From Prevotellaceae bacterium UBA7028 (lineage in GTDB: Bacteria > Bacteroidota > Bacteroidia > Bacteroidales > Bacteroidaceae), in the NCBI GenBank assembly GCA_002494215.1, contig DLBF01000125.1:1-33732 (forward strand): a stretch of DNA of 33,732 nucleotides. Direction: 5' to 3'. A program made the translations under genes and the position numbers. Positions 1 to 8,339 of this stretch are shown piece after piece (positions within the stretch are counted from its first letter, which is position 1; every line of letters begins with the position of its first letter). Under the pieces are notes generated by a model. The model was given only the letters and a program-made list of their open reading frames with translations, searched no databases and was not told the DNA's origin.

Positions 1-16
1 CTCGAAGCGCAGCTTC

Positions 17-58
17 AATTATGAATTATGAATTGAGAATTATGAATTAAAATATATA
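17..58. repeat. Heptanucleotide array before the first ACP gene
   Basis: Positions 17-51 split cleanly into five 7-mers of the type AATTATG/AATTGAG/AATTAAA, followed by a TA-rich stretch that runs to the start codon at 60. A short hairpin, GAAGC-GCA-GCTTC, precedes it at about 4-16. The array is the only leader visible for the ACP gene; no TAnnTTTG box is seen, so transcription probably enters from upstream of the window. Confidence 0.75.
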
Positions 59-59
59 T

Positions 60-320
60 ATGGAAGAACTGATTTTAGAACTGAAAGAACAGATTATCGA
101 AGTACTGAACCTCGAGGAACTGACTCCTGAGGATATCGACCCCAAGGCTCCGTTGTTCGGAGCTGGCGGACTGGGTCTGGACTCTATCGATGCGCTGGAA
201 CTGATTGTATTGTTAGAGAAGCGCTACGGCATCCGTCTGGCAAGTGCAGCCGAAGGTAAGAGCATCTTTACCAGCGTAGAGAATATTGCCCAGTACGTAA
301 GTCAGAACAGAAAGAAGTGA
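60..320 (+). CDS. Acyl carrier protein (aryl-polyene type cluster)
   Basis: An 86-residue acyl carrier protein that carries growing acyl chains on a phosphopantetheine arm in the cytoplasm. The attachment site is Ser42 in LGLDSIDALEL, followed by the acidic helix (LELIVLLEKRYGI) that partner enzymes recognise. Length and acidity are normal for a discrete type II ACP. The ATG at 60 follows a TA-rich heptad array. The gene overlaps the ketosynthase by 4 nt (GTGA), so the two are probably translationally coupled. It is the first gene in the window of an aryl-polyene/flexirubin-type cluster. That the ACP is dedicated to this pathway rather than to housekeeping fatty acid synthesis is inferred from context. 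The ACP family call itself is firm. Confidence 0.93.
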   Translation: MEELILELKEQIIEVLNLEELTPEDIDPKAPLFGAGGLGLDSIDALELIVLLEKRYGIRLASAAEGKSIFTSVENIAQYVSQNRKK

Positions 321-2026
321 AGACAAGCATTGCCATAACAGGAAGTGGAATCATCTGTGCCTTGGGTACCGATAAGGAGTCGGTGCAGAACTCACTGTGG
401 GAAAACAGAACGGGCATAGGCGAACTGCGCTATCTGCAATCCCAACACAAGGAACTGCCTGTGGGGGAAGTCAAGATGTCTGACGCAGAACTCAGACACG
501 CCCTTGCCGTAGCGCCACAGGAAGAGGTCAGTCGTACTGCCCTGCTTGGAGCCTACGCACTCCGTCAGGCGTTGGAAGATGCCAGCCTCTCTCCTCAATC
601 GCTGAAAGGCAAGCGTGTAACCCTCATCTCTGGCACTACCGTAGGTGGGACAGAAGCTACCGAACAATACTCCTGCGGCAACAATACACAGGCTATTGCC
701 CGCATGGTGGGTATCGACTGCGAACAGAGCACCATCTCTACCGCCTGTTCATCGGCTCTGAATGCCATCATTCTGGGAACAAGGATGCTGCTCTGCGATG
801 AGACGGACATAGTCCTGGCAGGCGGAACGGAGGCGCTGTCTCTGTTCCATCTGAACGGATTCAACAGTCTGATGATTCTTGACCATGATGTCTGCCGTCC
901 GTTTGATGCTACCCGCCAGGGGCTTAACCTTGGCGAAGGAGCCGCCTATCTGGTATTACAACGAACGCCTGACGCACACCTGCAGGGCAGCAATATCCAA
1001 GCTTACATCACGGGCTGGGGCAACAGATGCGACGCTTTCCATCAGACCGCTACTTCCGAGAATGGCGAGGGAGCCTTCATGGCTATGACAGAGGCGCTGC
1101 AGATGGCGCATCTGAGGCCTGAGGAGATTGATTACGTAAACGCCCACGGAACGGGCACGCCCGACAACGACAAATCCGAGAGCACGGCCCTGCGTCGTGT
1201 CTTTGCCGCGAACATGCCGCCTGTATCCAGTACCAAGTCCCTTACGGGTCATACCACCTCGGCATCTGGCAGCATCGAGGCAGTGATTTGCCTTATTGCC
1301 ATGCAAAGTCGTTTTATCCCAGCCAATTACGGATGGAGCAACAGCACACCGGATTGCATCAATCCTGTGTCGAGGACTATGCAGAAGGAGCTGCACCACA
1401 TATTGTGCAACTCGTTCGGATTCGGAGGCAACGACTCTTCTCTGATCATCTCAGACAAGGAGATTTCCCTTGACGGTGTCCCCCAAAAGGACTACATGCT
1501 GGCAGGCGAGAACGAAATCACCCAAGAGGAGGAGTTGAAGGAGTTGCGCGAATACATCTCGCCCATGGAGTCCAGAAGAATGTGCAAGGTTATGAAGGCT
1601 GCCTTCCTGACATCCCTGCGTGCCATACAGAAGGCTGGCATCACCAAGCCGGATGCCATTATCGTGGCCACACAATACGGAATGCTGGAGAACGGCGAGA
1701 AGATTCTGAACACCATCCATGAACAGGGAGAGGAGAGCATAAGCCCCACCCTTTTCATGCAAAGCACGCATAACACGCTGGCAGGAGCACTGGCAATCCA
1801 TCTGGGCTGCCACGGATACAACATCACCTACTCGCAAGGCGCGGAATCCCTCCAATGGGCGCTGCGCGATGCCCAGAGGCTTATCCGCGAGGGAAAGGCC
1901 AGCAGCGTACTGGTGGGACTTCACAACCACGTACCATCTACGTTCAAGGCCGTGCTCGACCAGCAAGGCATCACGGAGCCCTACGAGATATACTCTAAAA
2001 GCATCATTATAAAATCCGCCTTATGA
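317..2026 (+). CDS. Beta-ketoacyl-ACP synthase fused to a second, chain-length-factor-like KS domain
   Basis: A 569-residue condensing enzyme starting with GTG at 317 inside the ACP stop region. Residues 1 to about 380 form a complete FabF-like ketosynthase with Cys144 (STACSSAL), His277 (NAHGTGTPDND) and His312 (KSLTGHTTSASG). Residues from about 405 to 569 resemble a second ketosynthase N-terminal half (STHNTLAGALAIHLG at about 483-497, then YSQGAESLQWAL at about 505-516), with no nucleophilic cysteine at the expected place. This resembles the 'ketoacyl synthase chain length factor' family (Pfam PF13723-like) that accompanies aryl-polyene ketosynthases as a separate gene in known systems. 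A normal FabF has about 410 residues, so the extra C-terminal part is real. The inferred role is iterative polyene chain extension with length control by the second domain. Confidence 0.9.
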   Translation: MKTSIAITGSGIICALGTDKESVQNSLWENRTGIGELRYLQSQHKELPVGEVKMSDAELRHALAVAPQEEVSRTALLGAYALRQALEDASLSPQSLKGKRVTLISGTTVGGTEATEQYSCGNNTQAIARMVGIDCEQSTISTACSSALNAIILGTRMLLCDETDIVLAGGTEALSLFHLNGFNSLMILDHDVCRPFDATRQGLNLGEGAAYLVLQRTPDAHLQGSNIQAYITGWGNRCDAFHQTATSENGEGAFMAMTEALQMAHLRPEEIDYVNAHGTGTPDNDKSESTALRRVFAANMPPVSSTKSLTGHTTSASGSIEAVICLIAMQSRFIPANYGWSNSTPDCINPVSRTMQKELHHILCNSFGFGGNDSSLIISDKEISLDGVPQKDYMLAGENEITQEEELKELREYISPMESRRMCKVMKAAFLTSLRAIQKAGITKPDAIIVATQYGMLENGEKILNTIHEQGEESISPTLFMQSTHNTLAGALAIHLGCHGYNITYSQGAESLQWALRDAQRLIREGKASSVLVGLHNHVPSTFKAVLDQQGITEPYEIYSKSIIIKSAL

Positions 2027-2379
2027 ATATAAGTCTGTTGTCATTGGCCCTCATACAAAGTTTCCTGCTGGCCATGGGGCAGGTAATGCTCAAGTTCGGC
2101 CTGCTCAGGATGGAACCCTTCGGCTGGAACCTTTCCTTCTGGCGCTCTGCGCTGGTGAACTGGCAGTTTGCCCTCTGCGGACTCTGCTTCGGTGCTGCCA
2201 GCCTGCTGTGGATGTACATCATCAAGCACTATCCCATCAGCACGGCATACCCGTTGGTCAGCCTGAGCTACGTGTTTGGCATGGTTGCCGCCATAGTGTT
2301 CTTTCACGAGCATGTTGACATAGGCAAATGGATAGGCGTCCTGCTGATAATGGCGGGGTGCTACTTTATAACAAGATAA
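2023..2379 (+). CDS. Small EamA/SMR-family membrane protein
   Basis: A 118-residue protein with four predicted membrane helices (about residues 3-22, 47-66, 73-94 and 99-117). The pattern MGQVMLKFGL...PISTAYPLVSLSYVFG matches the small multidrug resistance/EamA fold and is reminiscent of ArnE/ArnF flippase subunits. It begins inside the ketosynthase stop codon (ATGA overlap). In this cluster a role in flipping a lipid-linked intermediate or substrate across the inner membrane is plausible, but that is inference from context. Such proteins normally act as dimers, and no partner subunit is visible nearby. The family call is good; the substrate is unknown. Confidence 0.8.
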   Translation: MNISLLSLALIQSFLLAMGQVMLKFGLLRMEPFGWNLSFWRSALVNWQFALCGLCFGAASLLWMYIIKHYPISTAYPLVSLSYVFGMVAAIVFFHEHVDIGKWIGVLLIMAGCYFITR

Positions 2380-2501
2380 AAAGCCCCCTCCAGCTCCCCC
2401 TTTGGGGGAGTGACAGTTGTGAATTGAGAATTGAGAATTGAGAACGCCGAAGGGGTCGCGAGCGAAAGCGAGAACGAAGTGGCAATTATGAATTGTGAAT
2501 T
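2380..2501. repeat. Intergenic composite repeat: GC-rich inverted module plus heptad array
   Basis: Just after the EamA stop comes a C-rich/G-rich inverted module at about 2383-2412, with complementary CCCCC and GGGGG runs. From 2419 to 2509 the sequence reads in 7-nt steps (GTGAATT, GAGAATT, GAGAATT, ... TGAATTG, TGAATTA, TGAATTA) and runs through the LolA start codon at 2502. A longer block at 2442-2494 recurs at 13812-13898. The run does not code for protein. Confidence 0.75.
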
Positions 2502-3128
2502 ATGAATTATATCATCCTAACGATACTATTTAGCCTCTGCAGCATTACATCCGCTCTGGCACAGACAAGCGCCATAGACGAGATTAGCAAGGCGTCTCAG
2601 GCTGTCGAGACGGTGCAGGCCGACTTCACGCAGACCAAGCGCCTGAAGATGCTGAATGATGCCATGGTGTCAAAGGGCAGGATGTGGTGCACACAACCCA
2701 ACCGCCTGCGATGGGAATACACTACCCCCTACGCCTCGCTTTTTATTCTCAACGACGACAAGGTTTTGTTCAAGAATAGCAAGCGCAGCAACACCCTCAA
2801 TGCCAACCGGCACAAGAGAATCCGGGAAATGATTCGCATCATGATACCCAGCAATCTAGGTAAGGTATTATCACAGAAGAAAGACTTTCACGCAACCGCA
2901 GAAACGACTGGAAATCAACATATTCTGACACTCGTTCCCCAGAAAAAAGAATTAAAGCAGATGTTTGCTCGGATTGTTCTTTACTATGATCGCAAGCAGG
3001 CGGTTGTTACCCAAATAGAGATGTTCGAGAAGAACGGAGACAGCACCACCATCCAGCTCTCCTCGATAAAGAAAAACATTGTTATCAACCCATCAGTGTT
3101 TACCCTTAACAATGAAGCTAAGAAATAA
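2502..3128 (+). CDS. LolA-like outer-membrane lipoprotein/lipid carrier
   Basis: A 208-residue periplasmic protein with a signal peptide (MNYIILTILFSLCSITSALA, residues 1-20, no lipobox). The core IDEISKASQAVETVQADFTQTKRLKML and the following GRMWCTQPNRLRWEYTTPYASLFILNDDKVLF match the LolA/LolA-like fold. LolA homologues are regular members of aryl-polyene clusters, where with an MMPL exporter they are thought to carry the lipid-linked pigment through the periplasm; both partners are present here. The ATG at 2502 and the next codons fall within repeat DNA (TATGAATTAT), so the start itself is repeat-derived. The 3' end overlaps the dehydratase gene by 17 nt. Confidence 0.87.
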   Translation: MNYIILTILFSLCSITSALAQTSAIDEISKASQAVETVQADFTQTKRLKMLNDAMVSKGRMWCTQPNRLRWEYTTPYASLFILNDDKVLFKNSKRSNTLNANRHKRIREMIRIMIPSNLGKVLSQKKDFHATAETTGNQHILTLVPQKKELKQMFARIVLYYDRKQAVVTQIEMFEKNGDSTTIQLSSIKKNIVINPSVFTLNNEAKK

Positions 3129-3483
3129 TCTTTATAATATAAAAGATGTGCAACAGACCTCGGAGAGTGTCACATACGGCATACAGCTCAACAAGAATTG
3201 CATCATCTATCAGGCACACTTCCCCGGCATGCCCATTACGCCTGGCGTGTGCATAGTACAGATAGCAGAGGAGCTGCTGTCGGAGCATTTGCACAGGCCC
3301 CTGCAGCTTACCTCCATCAGGAACGCCAAGTTCCTGGCTATCCTCCAACCAACGGACCACATTGTGCTGGTGCGCCTCTCTGCCATCAAGGAGGCGGAGG
3401 GTAAGGTCAGCGCCAAGGCCGTGGCGGACGATGGCGAGGAGACGATATACGCCAAAATCTCATTCACCTGTAATGACGTCTGA
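3112..3483 (+). CDS. Hotdog-fold 3-hydroxyacyl-ACP dehydratase-like protein
   Basis: About 123 residues starting at ATG 3112; an upstream in-frame start at 3079 would overlap LolA by 50 nt and adds unconserved residues. The FabZ/FabA motif HFPGMPITPGVCIVQI is present with His36. In FabZ the position corresponding to Gln50 is usually the catalytic Glu, so this enzyme departs from the housekeeping form. Aryl-polyene clusters encode dedicated dehydratases of this fold (ApeI/ApeP in Escherichia coli) that make the trans double bonds. The gene overlaps LolA by 17 nt and the next gene by 11 nt. Dehydratase is the best call; a thioesterase or a non-catalytic hotdog subunit is possible because of the Gln. 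Confidence 0.78.
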   Translation: MKLRNNLYNIKDVQQTSESVTYGIQLNKNCIIYQAHFPGMPITPGVCIVQIAEELLSEHLHRPLQLTSIRNAKFLAILQPTDHIVLVRLSAIKEAEGKVSAKAVADDGEETIYAKISFTCNDV

Positions 3484-4978
3484 ACAGAAGCATACGGCCA
3501 ACACAGCCAGATTGCTGCACGAAAGGGGCATCTGCGCCATAATACCTACATACAACAATGCAGGAACCATTGCTGATGTGGTCCGCCGTACCCTGCTGCA
3601 ATGCCAGGATGTTATTGTGGTGAACGACGGCAGTACCGACGGCACGCGCGAGTTGCTCCTGCAGACAGAGGGCATCACCTTGGTGGATTATCCAAGGAAC
3701 GCAGGCAAGGGTACCGCCCTGAAACGCGGACTTCGCAAGGCCATAGAGATGGGCTTCTCCTATGCCATCACCCTGGATGCCGACGGTCAGCATTTCCCCG
3801 AGGACATCCCCTTGTTCCTCGATGCCAACCAGCGCCACCCCGAAGCCATCATCTTGGGTCAACGCAAGCTGGACGGCGTAGAAAGGTCGGGTGGCAGCAA
3901 GTTCGCCAATGCCTTTGGCAACTTCTGGTTCTGTGTGCAGACCCTGCATTACGTCCCCGACACACAGACGGGCTTCAGACTTTATCCCCTGCACAAGCTG
4001 CACGGGCTCTCCCTGCTGACTTCCCGATACGAGGCAGAGCTGGAGCTGCTAGTATCTTCCGCCTGGAATGGCGTAAAGATTGTCTCCGTGCCCGTGAATG
4101 TCTATTATCCGCCCCGTCAGGAGCGTGTATCGCACTTCCGTCCAGGGGCCGACTTCACGCGCATATTCATTCTGAACACCTTCCTGTGCCTGCTGGCCTT
4201 TGTATGGGGCTATCCCCTGTACCTGCTCAGGTTCATTGATACCGCATTCCGTACAGCCTTTGCCCTGACGGTTTATCTGGTGGGACTGTGTATCATCATA
4301 CCCCTCTCCCTGATCTATGTGCCCATAGCCAAGCTGTTCCACCTAAGCAGTATGCCATTGCATACGCTGCTGTACGTCACGGGAAAGGTGGTTTCCAAGC
4401 TGCTGTACGTGGCCAGCGGAAGGGTGAGCATCGTCAACACCCCTGCCGAGACCTTCCGCAAGCCTGCCATCATCATCTGCAACCACCAGAGCCATCTAGA
4501 CCTGATGGTGTTGCTGGGGCTGACGCGCAAGATGGTATTCCTGACCAACGACTGGGTCTATAACAGCCCTTTCTTTGGCTATATCCTGCGTCATGCCGAA
4601 TACTACCCCGTCTCTATGGGATACGAACAACTGAAAACCCGAATCAAGGACCTGACAGACAGAGGCTACTCCATAGCCATCTTCCCCGAGGGCACACGCT
4701 CTGAGGATTGCCGGATAGGAAGGTTCCACAAGGGGGCTTTCCAGTTGGCCACCGACTTAGGGATAGACATCCTGCCCCTGCTGCTGTATGGTGCCTGCAA
4801 GGCGCTGCCCAAGAACAGCAAATATATGCGCAGAAGTCCTATTGTACTGCATGTAGGAGAGAGAGTTACTCCGCAGCAGCTCAATCAGTTAGGGGATACT
4901 GTAATGGACCTCGCTAAGTGGTTCAGAAAATTCTATATAAACAAATTGTCTGCTCTGAGTAACAACTATGAATCATAG
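3473..4978 (+). CDS. GT2 glycosyltransferase fused to PlsC-type acyltransferase
   Basis: A 501-residue membrane-associated fusion. Residues about 18-230 are a family 2 glycosyltransferase (CAIIPTYNNAGTIADVV, VIVVNDGSTDGT, the nucleotide-binding DADGQH at 102-107, and DTQTGFRLYP). Residues about 230-315 contain hydrophobic helices. Residues about 320-475 are a lysophosphatidate-type acyltransferase with NHQSHLDL (the HX4D motif, His338-Asp343) and FPEGTRS (404-410). GT2-acyltransferase fusions occur in flexirubin/aryl-polyene clusters of Bacteroidota and are thought to join the polyene to its lipid or sugar head group. The ATG at 3473 was chosen because it lies just before the GT2 domain and overlaps the dehydratase by 11 nt; a longer frame from 3362 would run antiparallel to no known domain and overlaps far more. 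Confidence 0.88.
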   Translation: MTSEQKHTANTARLLHERGICAIIPTYNNAGTIADVVRRTLLQCQDVIVVNDGSTDGTRELLLQTEGITLVDYPRNAGKGTALKRGLRKAIEMGFSYAITLDADGQHFPEDIPLFLDANQRHPEAIILGQRKLDGVERSGGSKFANAFGNFWFCVQTLHYVPDTQTGFRLYPLHKLHGLSLLTSRYEAELELLVSSAWNGVKIVSVPVNVYYPPRQERVSHFRPGADFTRIFILNTFLCLLAFVWGYPLYLLRFIDTAFRTAFALTVYLVGLCIIIPLSLIYVPIAKLFHLSSMPLHTLLYVTGKVVSKLLYVASGRVSIVNTPAETFRKPAIIICNHQSHLDLMVLLGLTRKMVFLTNDWVYNSPFFGYILRHAEYYPVSMGYEQLKTRIKDLTDRGYSIAIFPEGTRSEDCRIGRFHKGAFQLATDLGIDILPLLLYGACKALPKNSKYMRRSPIVLHVGERVTPQQLNQLGDTVMDLAKWFRKFYINKLSALSNNYES

Positions 4979-5819
4979 GCTCTTACTTACCATACTGTTT
5001 GCGACAATCGCAACAGCCAGCTTTGCCCGGATAAATATCTGGGAGGGCACTTCCTGCCACAAGAAGGTATGGCTGACACCCTACCCTGCCAAGGGCAGGA
5101 CGGACATTGCCGTCATTGTATGCCCTGGCGGAAGCTATTTCTGGCACGATATGGATGCCGAGGGACGCTGTGTGGCAGAATGGTTGCAGGCAAACGGCAT
5201 ATCGGCCTTCCTGCTGAAATACAGAACGGCACAGACGCCAGCCTTTGTGCTCAGATACAGATACCTGTTCAGGGGCGTCAGATACCCCGATGCGCAAGCC
5301 GACCTCCAACAAGCCCTGTCCGTGGTACGGAGCCGTGCGGCTGAACTGGGCATAGACCCCGCGAAAGTGGGAGCAATGGGATTCTCGGCAGGCGGACACT
5401 TGGTGATGTCGGGTGCCGAACTGTTCCCCGCCCAGGAACGTCCGTCGTTTGTGGCCCCCATTTATCCCGTTGTAACGATGGTGGAGGATTGTGTGCACAA
5501 ACGCTCCAGAAGGGCTTTGCTGGGCGATAGTCGCAAGAACAACCAGCAGCTGCGCGAACTACTCTCGCTGGAGCGGAACGTCCCTGCCGACTGTCCGCCC
5601 GTCTTCTTGGTGAACTGTCAGGACGACCCCATTGTGCAATACAGGAATGCCGAGCTGCTGGATGCTGCCCTGACGGAGCGAGCCATTCCGCACCGCTATC
5701 TTCAGTACCAGACAGGGGGGCACGGATTCGGGGCCTCCCAGACCAAGGGGACACCCGAATGCAGGCAGTGGAAGGATGCGTTCATGGATTGGATAAAAAC
5801 ATTGTACAAGAATGGCTGA
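4968..5819 (+). CDS. Secreted alpha/beta hydrolase (acetylxylan-esterase/BD-FAE-like)
   Basis: A 283-residue exported hydrolase with a signal peptide (residues 1-20, cleavage near ASFA/RINI). The oxyanion motif CPGGSYFWHD (52-61), nucleophile elbow GFSAGG (Ser140), Asp220 in NCQDDP and His252 in GGHGFG form a complete catalytic triad. The family includes bacterial acetyl and feruloyl esterases. It overlaps both neighbours (11 nt upstream, 8 nt downstream), so it belongs to the polyene operon despite looking like a carbohydrate esterase. It may trim or transfer an acyl group on the exported lipid in the periplasm; this is inference. Its substrate cannot be told from sequence. Confidence 0.85.
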   Translation: MNHRLLLTILFATIATASFARINIWEGTSCHKKVWLTPYPAKGRTDIAVIVCPGGSYFWHDMDAEGRCVAEWLQANGISAFLLKYRTAQTPAFVLRYRYLFRGVRYPDAQADLQQALSVVRSRAAELGIDPAKVGAMGFSAGGHLVMSGAELFPAQERPSFVAPIYPVVTMVEDCVHKRSRRALLGDSRKNNQQLRELLSLERNVPADCPPVFLVNCQDDPIVQYRNAELLDAALTERAIPHRYLQYQTGGHGFGASQTKGTPECRQWKDAFMDWIKTLYKNG

Positions 5820-8259
5820 CATCATCTTCAGGATATACGACTATATGCGCCGTCACACGCCGATGTGTGTGACCACCCTGTGCGTCTCTACCGCATTGCT
5901 GATACTCTTGGTGTCCAGGGTACGCTTCAACGAGGACATTTCGGCCTTCCTGCCCCTTGGCGAACAGTACCAGGAGTCGCTGCAGGTCTATCAGGACGTA
6001 TCAGGTGCCAGCAAGTTGCTGGCTATCTTCCAGATGGAGGATACCACGCAGACAGACGAGGATGCCCTTGTCTGCGCCATGAACGACTTTGGCGAGTACC
6101 TTTCCGCAGCGGATACGTCAGGCATCATACGCGAGGTTACGGCACAGGTGGATTACGACGGCATCTCGGCCGTTACGGACTTTGTCTATCAGCATATTCC
6201 GCTCTTCCTGACAGAGAACGATTACACGCGGATGGATAGCCTGCTGGCCGTTCCCGGCTATACCGGGAAGCAGTTGCAGGAGGACCTGACCATGCTGATG
6301 TACCCCACCTCGGGGCTCCTGAGTGCCAACCTGCAGCGCGACCCGCTGAACTTATTCACACCTGTTGTTTCCGAGCTGATGGGCAGCTGGGGAGCGGACG
6401 GCTTCCAGCTGTACGACGGCTATATCTTCACCCACGACATGAAGCGGAGCCTGATGGCGCTGACCTCGCCCTACGGCAACAGCGAGACACACAACAATGC
6501 CCGCCTCATGCAGATGCTCGATGCCGTAGCCGATAGCGTGCAGGCACATTCCCCGGCCGTATCCGTCCGCTACATAGGCGGTCCCTCCATAGCCGTGGGC
6601 AACAGCACGCAGATCAGGCAGGACAGCATACTGTCCGTCAGCCTGGCGGTGATACTGATTCTGGCCTTGCTGTACTATGCCTTCCGCAGCCTGCGCAACA
6701 TCCTGCTGGTTGTGCTGTCCATATCATGGGGCTGGCTCTTTGCACTGGGCCTGCTGTCCCTATTTCATCAGAACATATCCCTGATAGTGGTGGGCATATC
6801 CAGCATTATCGTGGGCATAGCCGTCAACTACCCGCTGCATCTGATAGCCCATGCCTCGCATACCCGCGACACGCGGCAGGCACTCTCCGAGATTATCTCA
6901 CCCCTTATCATTGGCAACATCACCACCGTAGGAGCCTTCTGTGCTCTCATTCCCTTGCAGGCCGCTGCGCTGAGGGACTTGGGCATCTTTAGCGCCCTCC
7001 TGCTGATAGGCACCATCCTGTTTGTGATACTATGGCTGCCACATATCATCCATATCAAGGCTTCCCAACAGAGCCCCCGCACTCCCCTGCTGGATTGGAT
7101 AGGCAATATCAGGTTGGAGGAGAAGAAGTGGCTCGTTGTGCTCATGGGTATTCTGACGCTTGTCTTCGGATGGTTCAGCCTGCGAACGGGCTTTGACGTG
7201 GATATGAGCCATATCAACTACATGACTGCCAGTCAACGCTCCGATATGGAGTATCTCAGGCAGCTGACGGAGGGCAGCAGCAAGGGCCATAGGAGCATTT
7301 ATGTAGTCAGCAAGGGCAGCTCCATCGAAGAGGCGATGGACAACTCCCTGCAGATTCAGGACAAGCTCAGGGACGTTGCCGAGAGGTTCAGCGGCACTTC
7401 CCTATCCTCGTCGGAAAGGTTCCTTTGTTCCAGGGCTGAACAAAACAATAGGATTCACAGATGGGAGAGGTTCGTAAGTGAACACTCGCACTTGCTCGGT
7501 CAGCAACTGACGCAGGAAGCAACCGCAGCAGGGTTCAGTGCCGATGCCTTCGACAACTTCCACAAGATAACAAGCAGGCAGTACCAGGCGCAGGACTTCC
7601 CGTTCTTTAAGCCGCTGCAACATGTGTATGCCTCGCATCTCAGCACCGACTCCTTGTCAGGCTGCTATCGCATTATCGACATCGTAACAGTCCCTGCAAC
7701 GTCCACAGACTCTGTCAGCCAGGCCATCAGCGCCGTGCTGCCGTCCACCTCGTTCTGCTTTGATATCGGAGGGCTGAACAGCACCTTGGCCAACAATCTC
7801 ACGGACAACTTCAACTACGTGGGATGGGCCTGTGCCCTTATCGTCTTTCTGTTCCTGTGGTTCTCGTTCGGCAATATCAGGCTGGCGCTGCTGTCCTTCA
7901 TGCCGATGGCCGTCAGCTGGATATGGATTCTGGGCATCATGGGGCTTCTGGACATACAATTTAATATAGTTAATGTAATACTGGCAACGTTCATCTTCGG
8001 CCAGGGCGACGACTACACCATCTTTATGACCGAGGGCTGCCTCTACGAACGCACGCACGGCCGCAAGATGCTGGCTGCGCACAAACGCTCCATTGCCCTC
8101 TCGGCCCTGATCATGTTCATAGGCATCGGCACCCTGATATTTGCCCGCCACCCTGCCCTCCGCTCGCTGGCAGAGGTCACCATAGTGGGCATGTTCTCCG
8201 TAGTCCTTATGGCCTACGTCATACCGCCGTTGTTTTTGAAAGTGAAGAGTGAAGAATGA
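5812..8259 (+). CDS. MMPL/RND-type lipid exporter
   Basis: An 815-residue inner-membrane protein of the MMPL/RND exporter type: one N-terminal helix, a periplasmic domain (about 40-270), a helix bundle (about 272-412), a second periplasmic domain (about 460-665) and a second bundle (about 668-808). The second bundle has the acidic pair GQGDDYTIFM (Asp733-Asp734) expected for proton coupling, while the equivalent place in the first bundle reads GIAVNYPLHL (Asn339) rather than Asp. Such exporters are standard in aryl-polyene clusters and probably pass the lipid-linked polyene to LolA. The start overlaps the hydrolase by 8 nt. The last residues, KVKSEE, and the stop codon are encoded by heptad-repeat DNA. 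Confidence 0.9.
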   Translation: MADIIFRIYDYMRRHTPMCVTTLCVSTALLILLVSRVRFNEDISAFLPLGEQYQESLQVYQDVSGASKLLAIFQMEDTTQTDEDALVCAMNDFGEYLSAADTSGIIREVTAQVDYDGISAVTDFVYQHIPLFLTENDYTRMDSLLAVPGYTGKQLQEDLTMLMYPTSGLLSANLQRDPLNLFTPVVSELMGSWGADGFQLYDGYIFTHDMKRSLMALTSPYGNSETHNNARLMQMLDAVADSVQAHSPAVSVRYIGGPSIAVGNSTQIRQDSILSVSLAVILILALLYYAFRSLRNILLVVLSISWGWLFALGLLSLFHQNISLIVVGISSIIVGIAVNYPLHLIAHASHTRDTRQALSEIISPLIIGNITTVGAFCALIPLQAAALRDLGIFSALLLIGTILFVILWLPHIIHIKASQQSPRTPLLDWIGNIRLEEKKWLVVLMGILTLVFGWFSLRTGFDVDMSHINYMTASQRSDMEYLRQLTEGSSKGHRSIYVVSKGSSIEEAMDNSLQIQDKLRDVAERFSGTSLSSSERFLCSRAEQNNRIHRWERFVSEHSHLLGQQLTQEATAAGFSADAFDNFHKITSRQYQAQDFPFFKPLQHVYASHLSTDSLSGCYRIIDIVTVPATSTDSVSQAISAVLPSTSFCFDIGGLNSTLANNLTDNFNYVGWACALIVFLFLWFSFGNIRLALLSFMPMAVSWIWILGIMGLLDIQFNIVNVILATFIFGQGDDYTIFMTEGCLYERTHGRKMLAAHKRSIALSALIMFIGIGTLIFARHPALRSLAEVTIVGMFSVVLMAYVIPPLFLKVKSEE

Positions 8260-8339
8260 AGAGTGAAGAATTAAAATTCAAAATTCAAAATTTACGCTAA
8301 CCCCTAACCCCTAACCGCTCAATGTTCAATGAAATAAAA
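8237..8339. repeat. Composite heptad array of 14 units across the MMPL-ACP junction
   Basis: From 8242 to 8339 the DNA can be cut into 14 consecutive 7-mers without a break in phase. The types change along the way: GTGAAGA (x3) with ATGAAGA, then TTCAAAA (x2), then TAACCCC (x2, telomere-like), then TCAATGT/TCAATGA. The array begins inside the MMPL coding region, supplies its stop codon at 8257-8259, and ends exactly where the preferred ACP start codon (8340) begins. The first 35 nt (8237-8271) recur identically at 8551-8585. Confidence 0.85.

Noticed and set aside
1451..1966. Long antisense frame inside the ketosynthase gene
   Set aside because: Shadow of a GC-rich coding strand with intact ketosynthase motifs; no independent evidence.
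8297..8318. Telomere-like CCCTAAC repeat as a replicon end
   Set aside because: Only about three units, in phase with unrelated heptads on both sides inside an operon; it is one more heptad type.
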